Source: Ammonifex degensii KC4 (GTDB taxonomy: Bacteria; Bacillota; Desulfotomaculia; Desulfotomaculales; Ammonificaceae). From it: a DNA stretch of 64,000 nt. The stretch is from assembly GCF_000024605.1 (NCBI RefSeq), contig NC_013385.1:1812175-1876174 (forward strand). The letters run 5' to 3'. The notes under the pieces are model-generated. The model was not told the DNA's origin. It did not search any database and was given only the letters and a program-made list of their open reading frames with translations. A program made the position numbers and the translations under genes. Shown here in pieces: positions 55,961-63,625 of this stretch; the first letter of the stretch is position 1; each line of letters starts with the position of its first letter.

Positions 55961-57632
55961 CCAAAGCCAGCATTTTAAGCTCGCGCCAGCAGGAACTGAA
56001 GCTTTCCTGCTGCCAGCGGGCAAGCCCGTTGTGCAGGGGAAGCTTCTTTTCCAGCCGGGCAAGCAGGGCCCTGACCTTCCGGGTCATCCCTCTTCCTTCC
56101 CCAGGCAAGGAATCACCGGAAGCGAGCTCCTCTTTGACCCGGAGCACGAACTCCTTAATTTCCCGCGTGATCCTCTCCTTGAAGCCCATGGCCCGGCGGC
56201 CGATCACCAGTGCCGCCGCGCAGTGCACCGGGACCGCGTACCGCCCCGCGTACTTCCAGTACCCGATGGTGGAGGTGTGCCGCGGCGGTACCAGCTTAAA
56301 GGGCACACCTTCCTTGGCCGCCCTCCGGCACACCGCCTCCACCATCTTCGCGTAGGGAAAGTTGGAAGCTATGCGGTTAAACTTTTTCAGGTCGGCCAGC
56401 CGGTCCTTGCCGAAGTCTAAGTCCTCCAGGACCACGGGTTTGCCCAGGAAGAGGGCTATGTCCACCACCACCTTGGCCAGCACGCCTATCAGGTAGTCCC
56501 GCCGGAAGCCGGAAGCGTAGGTCAGGTCGGGCACCCTAATGTACATGAAGCCCGAGGGGTAGGTGATGACCTGGAACTCCCCCTCGTACTTGCCCAGGTT
56601 GCCTGGGTAGGGGACGCCGAAGCCTTCCGGCCAGGGCTCCGGCTGGCCGTTGGGACCGACGCTGCATAAAGCTACGCCGTCGGGGTTCGTGTCCAGGGCC
56701 AAACAACCTTTAGCAAAGTCAGGCTCTCGCACCCCACCCAGGTCGAAGGTCAGGTGGACCAAATACCGTCCATCCAGAGTGCGTATCAGTTCCGCCGTGT
56801 AGGGCAGCTTCATGGCCAGCCATATTCGCACTAAGCTCCGGTGCTTCTCTGGCAGCCAGAGCCTGCCCTCCACCCTCGGGGCGCGGCTCATCTTCGGGCG
56901 GCCAAGCTCGTCCTCACCCACCTTCTCCGAGAGGTGGGAGATGGTCGCCGACAGGTAGAACTCCCCGTTCCGGTGGAAGACTTTGATGTTCGGGTTGCCG
57001 CCTTTCTCTTCGTCCCCACGGGAGTAGAGGCGGTTTTTGCGGGCGTGCCGCCACTCCTCCCGCGTGGCCCGGCCTTTGCAAACCCTCTTCCAGAGCTTCC
57101 TACCCCCGAAGACCACCTTGGGTAAGGTAGAGCTCTCCAGGTGGGATCTGAGTTCGGCCAGCTTCTTTTCCAGGGAGGCTACACGTGAAGCGCGGCCCTT
57201 GACCGCCAGGCGCAGCTTTTCCAGCACGGCAGGGGCGGCGCCCTTCTTTTCGGCCCTGGCCAGCTTCTTCATGGCTAAGCCCAGCTTCTTCCTGGCCCGG
57301 TTCAGCTTCTTTTCCGTCTCCTCTACTTCCTGTGCCAGGAGCTCTTTCTGGGAGTCCAGCAGGGCCTGGGCTCTAAGCCTGGCATCGTCCACGTACCGGG
57401 AGTTGAGCCCGAAAAGCTTCTGGCCGCGCTTTTTAATTTCGTCCCGGGAGACACCCTCCAAGAGGCGGTTGAAGGCCCAGCGGTGGCAGGCGCAGAAGAG
57501 CCGCATCTCCGTCTCCAGTGGGTCTTCCTCGCCCCGGGCCCATCTCGCCGACCTGAAGGCGGGGTAGACTTCCGGGAAGAACTCCCCGCAGACGGTAAAG
57601 CTAAACTTCTCCCTTTTGTGCTTTCTCCGCAC
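55950..57632 (-). CDS. tnpB: TnpB-family RuvC nuclease, copy 2
   Basis: 560 residues. RuvC-I D314 in LALDTNPDGVALC, RuvC-II E403 in VVLEDLDFGKDRL, and the third motif VPVHCAAALVIGRRAMGF where the position matching D358 of copy 1 is H470. No zinc-ribbon CxxC pairs between motifs II and III; PPRHTSTIGYWKY takes their place. An extra charged coiled coil sits at about 95-165. It is well diverged from copy 1, so the two are separate acquisitions. Whether His at the third position supports cleavage or marks a binding-only protein is open. Start overlaps the HTH gene end by 32 nt. Confidence 0.85.
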   Translation of the reverse strand: MRRKHKREKFSFTVCGEFFPEVYPAFRSARWARGEEDPLETEMRLFCACHRWAFNRLLEGVSRDEIKKRGQKLFGLNSRYVDDARLRAQALLDSQKELLAQEVEETEKKLNRARKKLGLAMKKLARAEKKGAAPAVLEKLRLAVKGRASRVASLEKKLAELRSHLESSTLPKVVFGGRKLWKRVCKGRATREEWRHARKNRLYSRGDEEKGGNPNIKVFHRNGEFYLSATISHLSEKVGEDELGRPKMSRAPRVEGRLWLPEKHRSLVRIWLAMKLPYTAELIRTLDGRYLVHLTFDLGGVREPDFAKGCLALDTNPDGVALCSVGPNGQPEPWPEGFGVPYPGNLGKYEGEFQVITYPSGFMYIRVPDLTYASGFRRDYLIGVLAKVVVDIALFLGKPVVLEDLDFGKDRLADLKKFNRIASNFPYAKMVEAVCRRAAKEGVPFKLVPPRHTSTIGYWKYAGRYAVPVHCAAALVIGRRAMGFKERITREIKEFVLRVKEELASGDSLPGEGRGMTRKVRALLARLEKKLPLHNGLARWQQESFSSCWRELKMLALAFR

Positions 57633-57939
57633 CCTCGATCAGCTCCCGGAAACCTTGCCGGACTTTTTTGCCGCCTCTGGCGCCGTACAAACGGGCCGAA
57701 AAGGAAGTCATGATGGCCAGTAGGTCCTGCGCCAGCTCCGCGTGGGCGTCCCCCGGCGCGTCCGGCTTTGCCTTCATCCCTCCCGTTCCTAAAATGCGGT
57801 TGATTTCCTCCACCGGGTACCTCCGCTGGCCGCTGGGAAGCCGCACGGGCTTAATCAGACCCTGCTTCTCCCACGCCCGGAGGCGGTTTGGGTGCACGCC
57901 CAGCATCTTCGCCGCTTTCCCAATGGATAAAAGCTCAAT
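57601..57939 (-). CDS. IS607 TnpA with internal deletion: MerR HTH joined to recombinase tail
   Basis: About 112 residues if started at ATT 57939, or 101 from ATG 57906. The N-terminal part ELLSIGKAAKMLGVHPNRLR, AWEKQGLIKPVRLPSGQRRY is the MerR-like HTH of IS607 TnpA. After about 25 residues it runs directly into DLLAIMTSFSARLYGARGG, which is the extreme C-terminal helix of IS607 serine recombinases. The roughly 100-residue catalytic domain with the active serine is missing. It keeps one open frame, so it may still be a DNA-binding protein. No normal start codon lies before the first helix. Confidence 0.75.
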   Translation of the reverse strand: MELLSIGKAAKMLGVHPNRLRAWEKQGLIKPVRLPSGQRRYPVEEINRILGTGGMKAKPDAPGDAHAELAQDLLAIMTSFSARLYGARGGKKVRQGFRELIEGAEKAQKGEV

Positions 57940-57945
57940 ATCTTC

Positions 57946-57974
57946 ACAATAGCAAATTAGTTACAAATAGTCAA
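57946..57974 (-). promoter_or_regulatory. Promoter at left end of element 2
   Basis: Minus strand TTGACT (57974-57969), 17-nt spacer, TATTGT (57951-57946). The -35 contains the TGA stop codon of birA. Same layout as element 1. Confidence 0.6.
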
Positions 57975-58969
57975 TTACAGTTTTCCTTTTCGTAGCTGTT
58001 ACGAACCTCCCTCAAGGTCACTTCGCCTCCCAGTAAGAGACGAAGCGAACCGTCATCCAGGCGTAAGACCAGCCGGCCTTTATCGTCCACTCCTTCCGCT
58101 TTACCCTCCCAGAACCTTCCTTCCTCCTCTACCCTTACCCGGCGTCCGCGGTAAAGGAAAAGCGCCTGGTAGTCTTTCGCTAAGGGGGCAAAGCCTTCCC
58201 GGCACCAGAGGGAATAAAGCTCCTCCGCTCGCTCCAAGATGGCCGCCAAAAGACAAGGGCGGCAGGACTTCTTCCCCCGGCAAAGTTCTAAAGAGGTGGC
58301 CCTGCCCTCTAGCTCCGGGGGAAAGGAGGATATATTGACATTGATCCCTATCCCGGCCACTGCCCAGTGCACCTGCTCAGTCTCCGCCGCCACCTCCACC
58401 AGCACCCCACCCAGCTTCTTCCCTCGGCAGAGGATGTCGTTCGGCCACTTCAAGGCCCAGTCGAGCTCCGGGAAAAAGCCGGAAAGGCTCTTCACCACCG
58501 CCAGCGAGAGAACGAGGGGTAAAGAAAGAAGCGCCAGAGGATGAACGGCCGGGCGCAAGAGCAAGGAAAACCATATCCCTCCGGGAGGCGAGTGCCAAGA
58601 GCGCCCTCGGCGCCCTTTTCCCCCTGCCTGCTCTTCCGCCACTACCACCGCCCCTTCAGGTAGGGAAGCGGCCATTTGTTTCAAAGTTTCGTTGGTGGAT
58701 TGGAGCTGGGGATAGTGGTAATAAGGACGGCCCCACTTCCCCCGCAGGAGGGGAAGGACAGCGGCCGGAAAAAGCCGGTCGGGCCAGCCTTCCAGACGGT
58801 AGCCCTGGCGGGGCTTGGCGGTGATGGGGAAGCCCATAGCCTGCAGAAGCTTTATCTGCTTCCACACCGCCTCCCGCGAGACCCCCAGTTCCGTCGCCAG
58901 CTGGGTCCCTGAAACAAAGCCTTTGGTTTCTTTAAGCTTTTCTAGTATCTTTAAGCGCGGATCGTCCAT
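57971..58969 (-). CDS. birA: Biotin-protein ligase / biotin operon repressor
   Basis: 332 residues. An N-terminal winged HTH (about 1-60: GTQLATELGVSREAVWKQIK) makes it a repressor as well as a ligase. The catalytic domain has GKGRRGRSW (117-125), the biotinyl-AMP loop, ALKWPNDILCRGKKLGGVLV and VAGIGINVNIS. It attaches biotin to carboxylase subunits and, loaded with biotinyl-AMP, should bind the operator before bioF. ATG start 1 nt after nadC. Its stop codon forms part of the element 2 promoter, so the last few residues may come from the insertion. Confidence 0.95.
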   Translation of the reverse strand: MDDPRLKILEKLKETKGFVSGTQLATELGVSREAVWKQIKLLQAMGFPITAKPRQGYRLEGWPDRLFPAAVLPLLRGKWGRPYYHYPQLQSTNETLKQMAASLPEGAVVVAEEQAGGKGRRGRSWHSPPGGIWFSLLLRPAVHPLALLSLPLVLSLAVVKSLSGFFPELDWALKWPNDILCRGKKLGGVLVEVAAETEQVHWAVAGIGINVNISSFPPELEGRATSLELCRGKKSCRPCLLAAILERAEELYSLWCREGFAPLAKDYQALFLYRGRRVRVEEEGRFWEGKAEGVDDKGRLVLRLDDGSLRLLLGGEVTLREVRNSYEKENCN

Positions 58970-58970
58970 A

Positions 58971-59801
58971 TTACTCCAGGTCCAGGGAGATGTCCAAAGC
59001 CTTTACCGAGTGGGTAAGGGCACCCAAAGAGATGAAATTTACGCCCGTGGCTGCCACTTCCCGCACGTTTTTCTCGGTGATACCGCCGGAAGCCTCGAGA
59101 AGCACCCTCCCCTTCACTAACTCTACCGCTCGGCGCATCTCCTCTACCGGCATGTTGTCCAGCATGATGATGTCGGCCCCGGCGGCTAAAGCCTCCTCCA
59201 CCTCCGCCAGGCTCTTGGTCTCTACTTCGATCTTTAAAGTGGCTGGAGCTCCTTCCCGCGCCCGGCGGATGGCCTCAGCCACGCTCCCCACCGCGCGGAT
59301 GTGGTTGTCTTTGATGAGGATGCCGTCGAAGAGCCCGAAGCGGTGGTTGCTTCCCCCTCCCACCCGCACGGCGTACTTCTCCATACTCCTGAGCCCTGGC
59401 GTGGTCTTGCGGGTATCCAGTATGCGCACCGGGTAGTCCTTCACCAACTCCACCACGGCTCGCGTGCGGGTAGCTATGCCGGAGAGGTGCCGGAGGAAAT
59501 TCAAAGCCACCCTTTCGCCCATAAGTATTCCTCTAAGCGGCCCCTCCACCCGGGCCAGCACCTCCCCTTTACTCACCCGCGCCCCCTCTTCTACCTGGGG
59601 GAGGAAAGTAATGCGGGGATCCAGCAAGGCAAAAACTCGGGCCGCCACCGGCAGGCCCGCCACCACCCCCTCCTCTTTGGTGAAAATAACGCCGCGGCCG
59701 GTCTTTTCCGGCGGCACTAAAAGCTCGGTGGTGATATCCCCCGGACCTATGTCCTCCCGCAAGGCCCGGACGATGATTTCGTCCCATTCCCCTAAATACA
59801 T
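58971..59801 (-). CDS. nadC: Nicotinate-nucleotide pyrophosphorylase (carboxylating)
   Basis: 276 residues from ATG 59801. Converts quinolinate and PRPP to nicotinate mononucleotide. It shows REDIGPGDITTELLVP at the N-terminus, LDTRKTTPGLRSMEKYAV, and GGGSNHRFGLFDGILIKDNH. An upstream-extended reading into nadB has no family similarity and is rejected. Starts 5 nt after nadB. Confidence 0.95.
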   Translation of the reverse strand: MYLGEWDEIIVRALREDIGPGDITTELLVPPEKTGRGVIFTKEEGVVAGLPVAARVFALLDPRITFLPQVEEGARVSKGEVLARVEGPLRGILMGERVALNFLRHLSGIATRTRAVVELVKDYPVRILDTRKTTPGLRSMEKYAVRVGGGSNHRFGLFDGILIKDNHIRAVGSVAEAIRRAREGAPATLKIEVETKSLAEVEEALAAGADIIMLDNMPVEEMRRAVELVKGRVLLEASGGITEKNVREVAATGVNFISLGALTHSVKALDISLDLE

Positions 59802-59806
59802 CGAGC

Positions 59807-61396
59807 TTACACCTGCCGACGAAAGATTAAATGCCGCTGCCAGCGGGGGTGGGGTTCGGGATAGTCCGAGCGGTAATGCCCTCCCCGCGACTCGGTGCGC
59901 ATTAAAGCCGCCTCCGCCACGAGATACGCTACCTCCAACATGTTCTTGAACTCCATCTCCTCCAAAGAGGTGGCCTCGTAGTTGTTGAGGGTCTCCCACT
60001 GGGCTAAAGCTTTCAAAGCTTCCTCCAACCCTTCACGGCAGCGCACCGGACCTACATGGGTCTGCATAAGCTCCTTGAGCTCCAGCTTGAGCCGGGCGTA
60101 GTCTACCGGCGGACCGGGAATGAGCCCCTCCTCCTTGGCCTCGGCCTTCGAGAACACCTTTTCCGGTTTGATCTTCCTGGCGTGCTGCACTATCCGGCCG
60201 CCGAAAACGAGTCCGTCTAGGAGCGAGTTGGAAGCCAGGCGGTTGGCCCCGTGCACTCCGGGACAGGCCACTTCCCCGCAGGCGTAAAGCCCCTGCAAGG
60301 AAGTTTCACCGTGAAAACCGGTCTTTACCCCACCCATGAAGTAGTGCGCAGCAGGGGCCACCGGTATGCGGTCGCGCGCCAGATCTAGGCCGTAGGCCTT
60401 AAGCCGCCGGCTGATGGTGGGAAAGCGGGCGTGCACCCGCTCCGGATCGAGATGCTCCAAAGATATATAGACCACCTTGCTTCCTGTACGCTCGAGCTCC
60501 TGGAGGATCGCCCGCACCACTACATCCCGGGGGGCTAGTTCGGCCATGGGATGGTAGCGGGGCATAAACCTTTCTCCCTGAGCATTGAGCAGAATCCCCC
60601 CCTCTCCCCTTACCGCCTCGGAAATGAGGAAGCGAGGGGCTCCTTCGAGCAGGAGAACGGTAGGATGGAACTGGACGAACTCCAGGTCCATGACCTCTGC
60701 CCCGGCCCGGTAGGCGGCCGCTATGCCGTCCCCCGTAACCACCTCGGGATTGGTCGTATGCTGGTATATCTGCCCCGCTCCGCCGGTGGCCAGAACCACC
60801 ACCGGCGCCAAGTAAGCCTTCAGCTTCCCTTCCCGGTGGTCCAGGGCCAAAGCTCCCCAGCAGACTCCCTTGGTGACCAGCAGGTCCACCAGGAAGTGGT
60901 TCTCCAACACCTTGATCTTGGGATTGGCTCGCACCGTTTCCGAGAGAACGCGCTGGATTTCGGCCCCGGTAGCGTCGCCCATGGCGTGCAGGATGCGCCG
61001 GCGGGTGTGCGCTCCTTCGCGTGTGAGGTCGAGCCTACCGTCGGCCCGGTCAAAACGCGCCCCTAGGCGGATGAGTTCCTCCACCCGGGCCGGGCCCTCG
61101 GTAACCAGGATCTCCACCGCTGTAGGGTCGCAAAGCCCCGCCCCGGCAGCCAGGGTGTCCTCGTAATGGTAAAGGGGGGAATCGTTTGGACCCACTGCCG
61201 CTGCGATCCCCCCCTGAGCGTGCTCGGTGGCGGTATCATCGATGCCCCTTTTGGTGAGAACCACGATGTCCTCCCAAAAGACACTGGCCGCATGCGCCGT
61301 GTAAAGACCGGCAATGCCGCTGCCGATCACCAGGAAACCAGTTTCTACCTTCTCCAAATCGTTTAGATCGAAGTTGACTAAGTACCGTTTGGGCAT
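59807..61396 (-). CDS. nadB: L-aspartate oxidase
   Basis: 529 residues, FAD protein of the succinate dehydrogenase/fumarate reductase flavoprotein type. It shows FLVIGSGIAGLYTAHAA, TEHAQGGIAAAVGPNDS, FMGGVKTGFHGETSLQGLYA and GVHGANRLASNSLLDGLVFG. It makes iminoaspartate for NadA; in anaerobes fumarate can replace oxygen as acceptor. Starts 12 nt after nadA. Confidence 0.95.
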   Translation of the reverse strand: MPKRYLVNFDLNDLEKVETGFLVIGSGIAGLYTAHAASVFWEDIVVLTKRGIDDTATEHAQGGIAAAVGPNDSPLYHYEDTLAAGAGLCDPTAVEILVTEGPARVEELIRLGARFDRADGRLDLTREGAHTRRRILHAMGDATGAEIQRVLSETVRANPKIKVLENHFLVDLLVTKGVCWGALALDHREGKLKAYLAPVVVLATGGAGQIYQHTTNPEVVTGDGIAAAYRAGAEVMDLEFVQFHPTVLLLEGAPRFLISEAVRGEGGILLNAQGERFMPRYHPMAELAPRDVVVRAILQELERTGSKVVYISLEHLDPERVHARFPTISRRLKAYGLDLARDRIPVAPAAHYFMGGVKTGFHGETSLQGLYACGEVACPGVHGANRLASNSLLDGLVFGGRIVQHARKIKPEKVFSKAEAKEEGLIPGPPVDYARLKLELKELMQTHVGPVRCREGLEEALKALAQWETLNNYEATSLEEMEFKNMLEVAYLVAEAALMRTESRGGHYRSDYPEPHPRWQRHLIFRRQV

Positions 61397-61408
61397 CTAA
61401 AAAGCCCC

Positions 61409-62332
61409 CTATCCTTTAAGGCCCAGCATCCTTTCCACAGTGAGGTAAGCTCGTTCCCTTATCGAACGCGGCACCTCCACCCGGGGTTCAAGCCTCACCA
61501 GGGACTCGTAAACCTTGGCCAGCGTGATCTTTTTCATGTCGGGGCACTCCAGACAGGGGGAGGCCAGGTAGAACTGCTTGTCCGGGCAGGCCCGGCGGAG
61601 TTGGTGTAAAAGCCCTTCCTCCGTCACCACGATGAACTCCCGGGCCTCGGACTCCCGGGCGTAGCGCAGCATGCCCGAGGTACTGGCCACAGCGTCGGCC
61701 AAGTTTATCACCTCGGGGCGGCACTCAGGATGAACCAGAACCTTGGCTTCCGGATGGGCTTCCTTCGCCTTCCAGACGTGCACCGGCGTCACATGCTCGT
61801 GCACCCAGCAATATCCTTCCCAAAGGACTATTTCCCGATCCGGATAAAAGCGCTTCACATAAAGCCCCAGGTTGCGATCGGGTATGAAGAGAATGGTCTT
61901 CTCCCGGGGAAGCTTTCCCACCACTTCTACCGCGTTGGCCGAAGTACAGGCCACGTCGCTTTCTGCCTTCACCGCCGCGCTGGTGTTGACGTAACAGACC
62001 ACCAGACAGTCGCCCAGGGCCTCCCTCTTAGCCCTTACTGCCTCCGGCGTGGCCATGTCGGCCATGGGGCAACCAGCATTGATATCGGGTAAAAGAACTA
62101 CTTTGTCCGGGGAGAGGATGGCCGCCGTTTCCGCCATGAAGTGAACGCCACAGAAGACCAGAACTTTAGCGGGAGTCTCGGCCGCTTGGCGGGAAAGCTC
62201 CAAAGAGTCGCCTACGAAGTCGGCTATGTCCTGGATCTCCGGCCGCTGGTAGTAGTGGGCCAGGATGATAGCCTCTTTCTCCTGCTTGAGCCTCAGGATC
62301 GCCTCTTGCAGCTCCTTTACCTCATCGGCCAA
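61409..62332 (-). CDS. nadA: Quinolinate synthase A
   Basis: 307 residues. [4Fe-4S] enzyme joining iminoaspartate and DHAP to quinolinate. The three cluster cysteines are visible in VFCGVHFMAETA, VACTSANAVEVV and SPCLECPDMKKI. ILAHYYQRPEIQDIADFVGD at the N-terminus is typical. TTG start with GGGGAG upstream. First of nadA-nadB-nadC-birA. Confidence 0.95.
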   Translation of the reverse strand: MADEVKELQEAILRLKQEKEAIILAHYYQRPEIQDIADFVGDSLELSRQAAETPAKVLVFCGVHFMAETAAILSPDKVVLLPDINAGCPMADMATPEAVRAKREALGDCLVVCYVNTSAAVKAESDVACTSANAVEVVGKLPREKTILFIPDRNLGLYVKRFYPDREIVLWEGYCWVHEHVTPVHVWKAKEAHPEAKVLVHPECRPEVINLADAVASTSGMLRYARESEAREFIVVTEEGLLHQLRRACPDKQFYLASPCLECPDMKKITLAKVYESLVRLEPRVEVPRSIRERAYLTVERMLGLKG

Positions 62333-62368
62333 AGTACACCATCTCCCCGGAAAGGCGCAAAGCCTAAA

Positions 62369-62408
62369 GTTTGCTTAGATTTTACGGAACGCAAACAATT
62401 ACTGTCAA
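62369..62408 (-). promoter_or_regulatory. nadA promoter with inverted repeat
   Basis: Minus strand TTGACA (62408-62403), 18-nt spacer, TAAAAT (62384-62379). GTTTGC (62369-62374) and GCAAAC (62391-62396) form a 6-bp inverted repeat with a 16-nt spacer around the -10, a possible operator for an NAD-linked repressor. The regulator is unknown. Confidence 0.6.
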
Positions 62409-62755
62409 GCAACCACCCGGTTGCGCTCGTCTACCAGGACCACGCGCGGCTTCATCTTTCCGGCTTCCTCCTCGGTCACCCAGGCGTAGGCCATGATGAT
62501 TACCTTGTCGCCGGGAACCGCCAGGCGGGCTGCCGCGCCGTTGAGGCAGACCACCCCTGAGCCCTCCGGACCGGGTATGACATAAGTCTCCAGCCGCACC
62601 CCGTTGTTGAGGTTAACCACCTGCACCTGCTCGTAAGGGAATATGCCTGCGGCCCGCATGAGGGCCTCGTCCAGAGTTAGGCTCCCCTGATAGTTGAGGT
62701 TGGTCTCCGTCACCGTGGCTCCGTGGATCTTGCTACGCAAGAGTACCAGTTGCAT
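62405..62755 (-). CDS. panD: Aspartate 1-decarboxylase precursor
   Basis: 116 residues. Pyruvoyl enzyme making beta-alanine for pantothenate. Self-cleavage site G24-S25 in [13 protein letters not shown] is intact; [14 protein letters not shown] and [20 protein letters not shown] follow the family. Starts 3 nt after panC. Confidence 0.95.
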   Translation of the reverse strand: MQLVLLRSKIHGATVTETNLNYQGSLTLDEALMRAAGIFPYEQVQVVNLNNGVRLETYVIPGPEGSGVVCLNGAAARLAVPGDKVIIMAYAWVTEEEAGKMKPRVVLVDERNRVVA

Positions 62756-62758
62756 AGT

Positions 62759-63625
62759 TTACCCCTGCACCTCCACCAGGAGGTTGTCGATGAGGCGGGC
62801 CCGGCCGAAGTAGGCGGCCACCGCCAGGAGGTAGGTCATCCCCGGCAAAAGGACGGTCGCCGGCTCAAGGTCGGGCCAGCTCACAATCTCCGCATAATCG
62901 AGCCGGGCCAGAGGCTCCGCCTGGATGGTGCGGCTCAGCTTCTCTTGCAAGACACGGGCCTCTCTTTCTCCCGCCTTCACCGCCTCTTCGGCCTCCTTAA
63001 GGGCCCTAAAGAGCACCGTGGCCGCTTTTCTCTCTTCTGGGCTGAGGTAGGTGTTGCGGGAGCTCAGGGCCAGTCCGTCCGCCTCGCGCACCGTCGGATG
63101 CACCTTTATCTTCACCGGGAAGTTGAGATCCTCCACCATCCGCTTTATGACCGCCACCTGCTGGGCATCTTTAAGGCCGAAGTAAGCGCAGTCGGGGCAT
63201 ACGAGGTTGAAAAGCTTGGCCACCACCGTGGCTACCCCCCGGAAGTGCCCGGGGCGCGACCTGCCACAGAGCACCGAGGTTAGCTGCCCGGTAACCTCCA
63301 CGTAGGTAGCAAAACCCGAAGGGTACATTTCCTCCACTGAGGGCGCGAAGAGAAGGTCGGCGCCGGCTTCTTCTACCAGCCTCCGGTCCCGCTCCAGGTC
63401 CCGGGGATATTCACGGTAATCCTCCCGGGGGCCGAACTGTAAAGGATTGACGAAGATGCTCACTACCACTCTATCCACTTCCTGGTCGGACCGCGCCTGG
63501 CGGATAAGGGCCAGATGCCCTTCATGCAGGAAGCCCATGGTAGGAACGAAACCTATTTTTTCCCCCCGGGCCTTGGTAGCCGCCACCCAGGAGCGCAGGT
63601 CCGAAAGTCGCTTTACCACCTTCAT
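62759..63625 (-). CDS. panC: Pantothenate synthetase
   Basis: 288 residues from ATG 63625. Joins pantoate and beta-alanine with ATP. HIGH-type motif VPTMGFLHEGHLALIRQA (about residues 26-43), FVNPLQFGPREDYREYPRDL, and the KMSKS-like SSRNTYLSPEERKA. Overlaps the panB stop by 4 nt. A longer in-frame reading upstream lies inside panB and is rejected. Confidence 0.95.
   Translation of the reverse strand: MKVVKRLSDLRSWVAATKARGEKIGFVPTMGFLHEGHLALIRQARSDQEVDRVVVSIFVNPLQFGPREDYREYPRDLERDRRLVEEAGADLLFAPSVEEMYPSGFATYVEVTGQLTSVLCGRSRPGHFRGVATVVAKLFNLVCPDCAYFGLKDAQQVAVIKRMVEDLNFPVKIKVHPTVREADGLALSSRNTYLSPEERKAATVLFRALKEAEEAVKAGEREARVLQEKLSRTIQAEPLARLDYAEIVSWPDLEPATVLLPGMTYLLAVAAYFGRARLIDNLLVEVQG

Larger units (their letters stand above)
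55630..57974 (-). mobile_element. IS607-like element 2, inserted between birA and coaX
   Basis: Holds a TnpA with its catalytic domain deleted, a TnpB and about 300 nt of structured non-coding DNA. The left end is inferred at the TTGACT that overlaps the birA stop codon, the right end at the sequence shared with element 1 (GTTTTTTGAACCAGG, 55644-55630). Length about 2.3 kb. No target duplication is expected for IS607-type elements and none was seen. Confidence 0.7.

Noticed and set aside
58971-59999. Longer version of nadC starting at 59999
   Set aside because: The added 66 residues overlap nadB and are not NadC-like; ATG 59801 gives the normal length.
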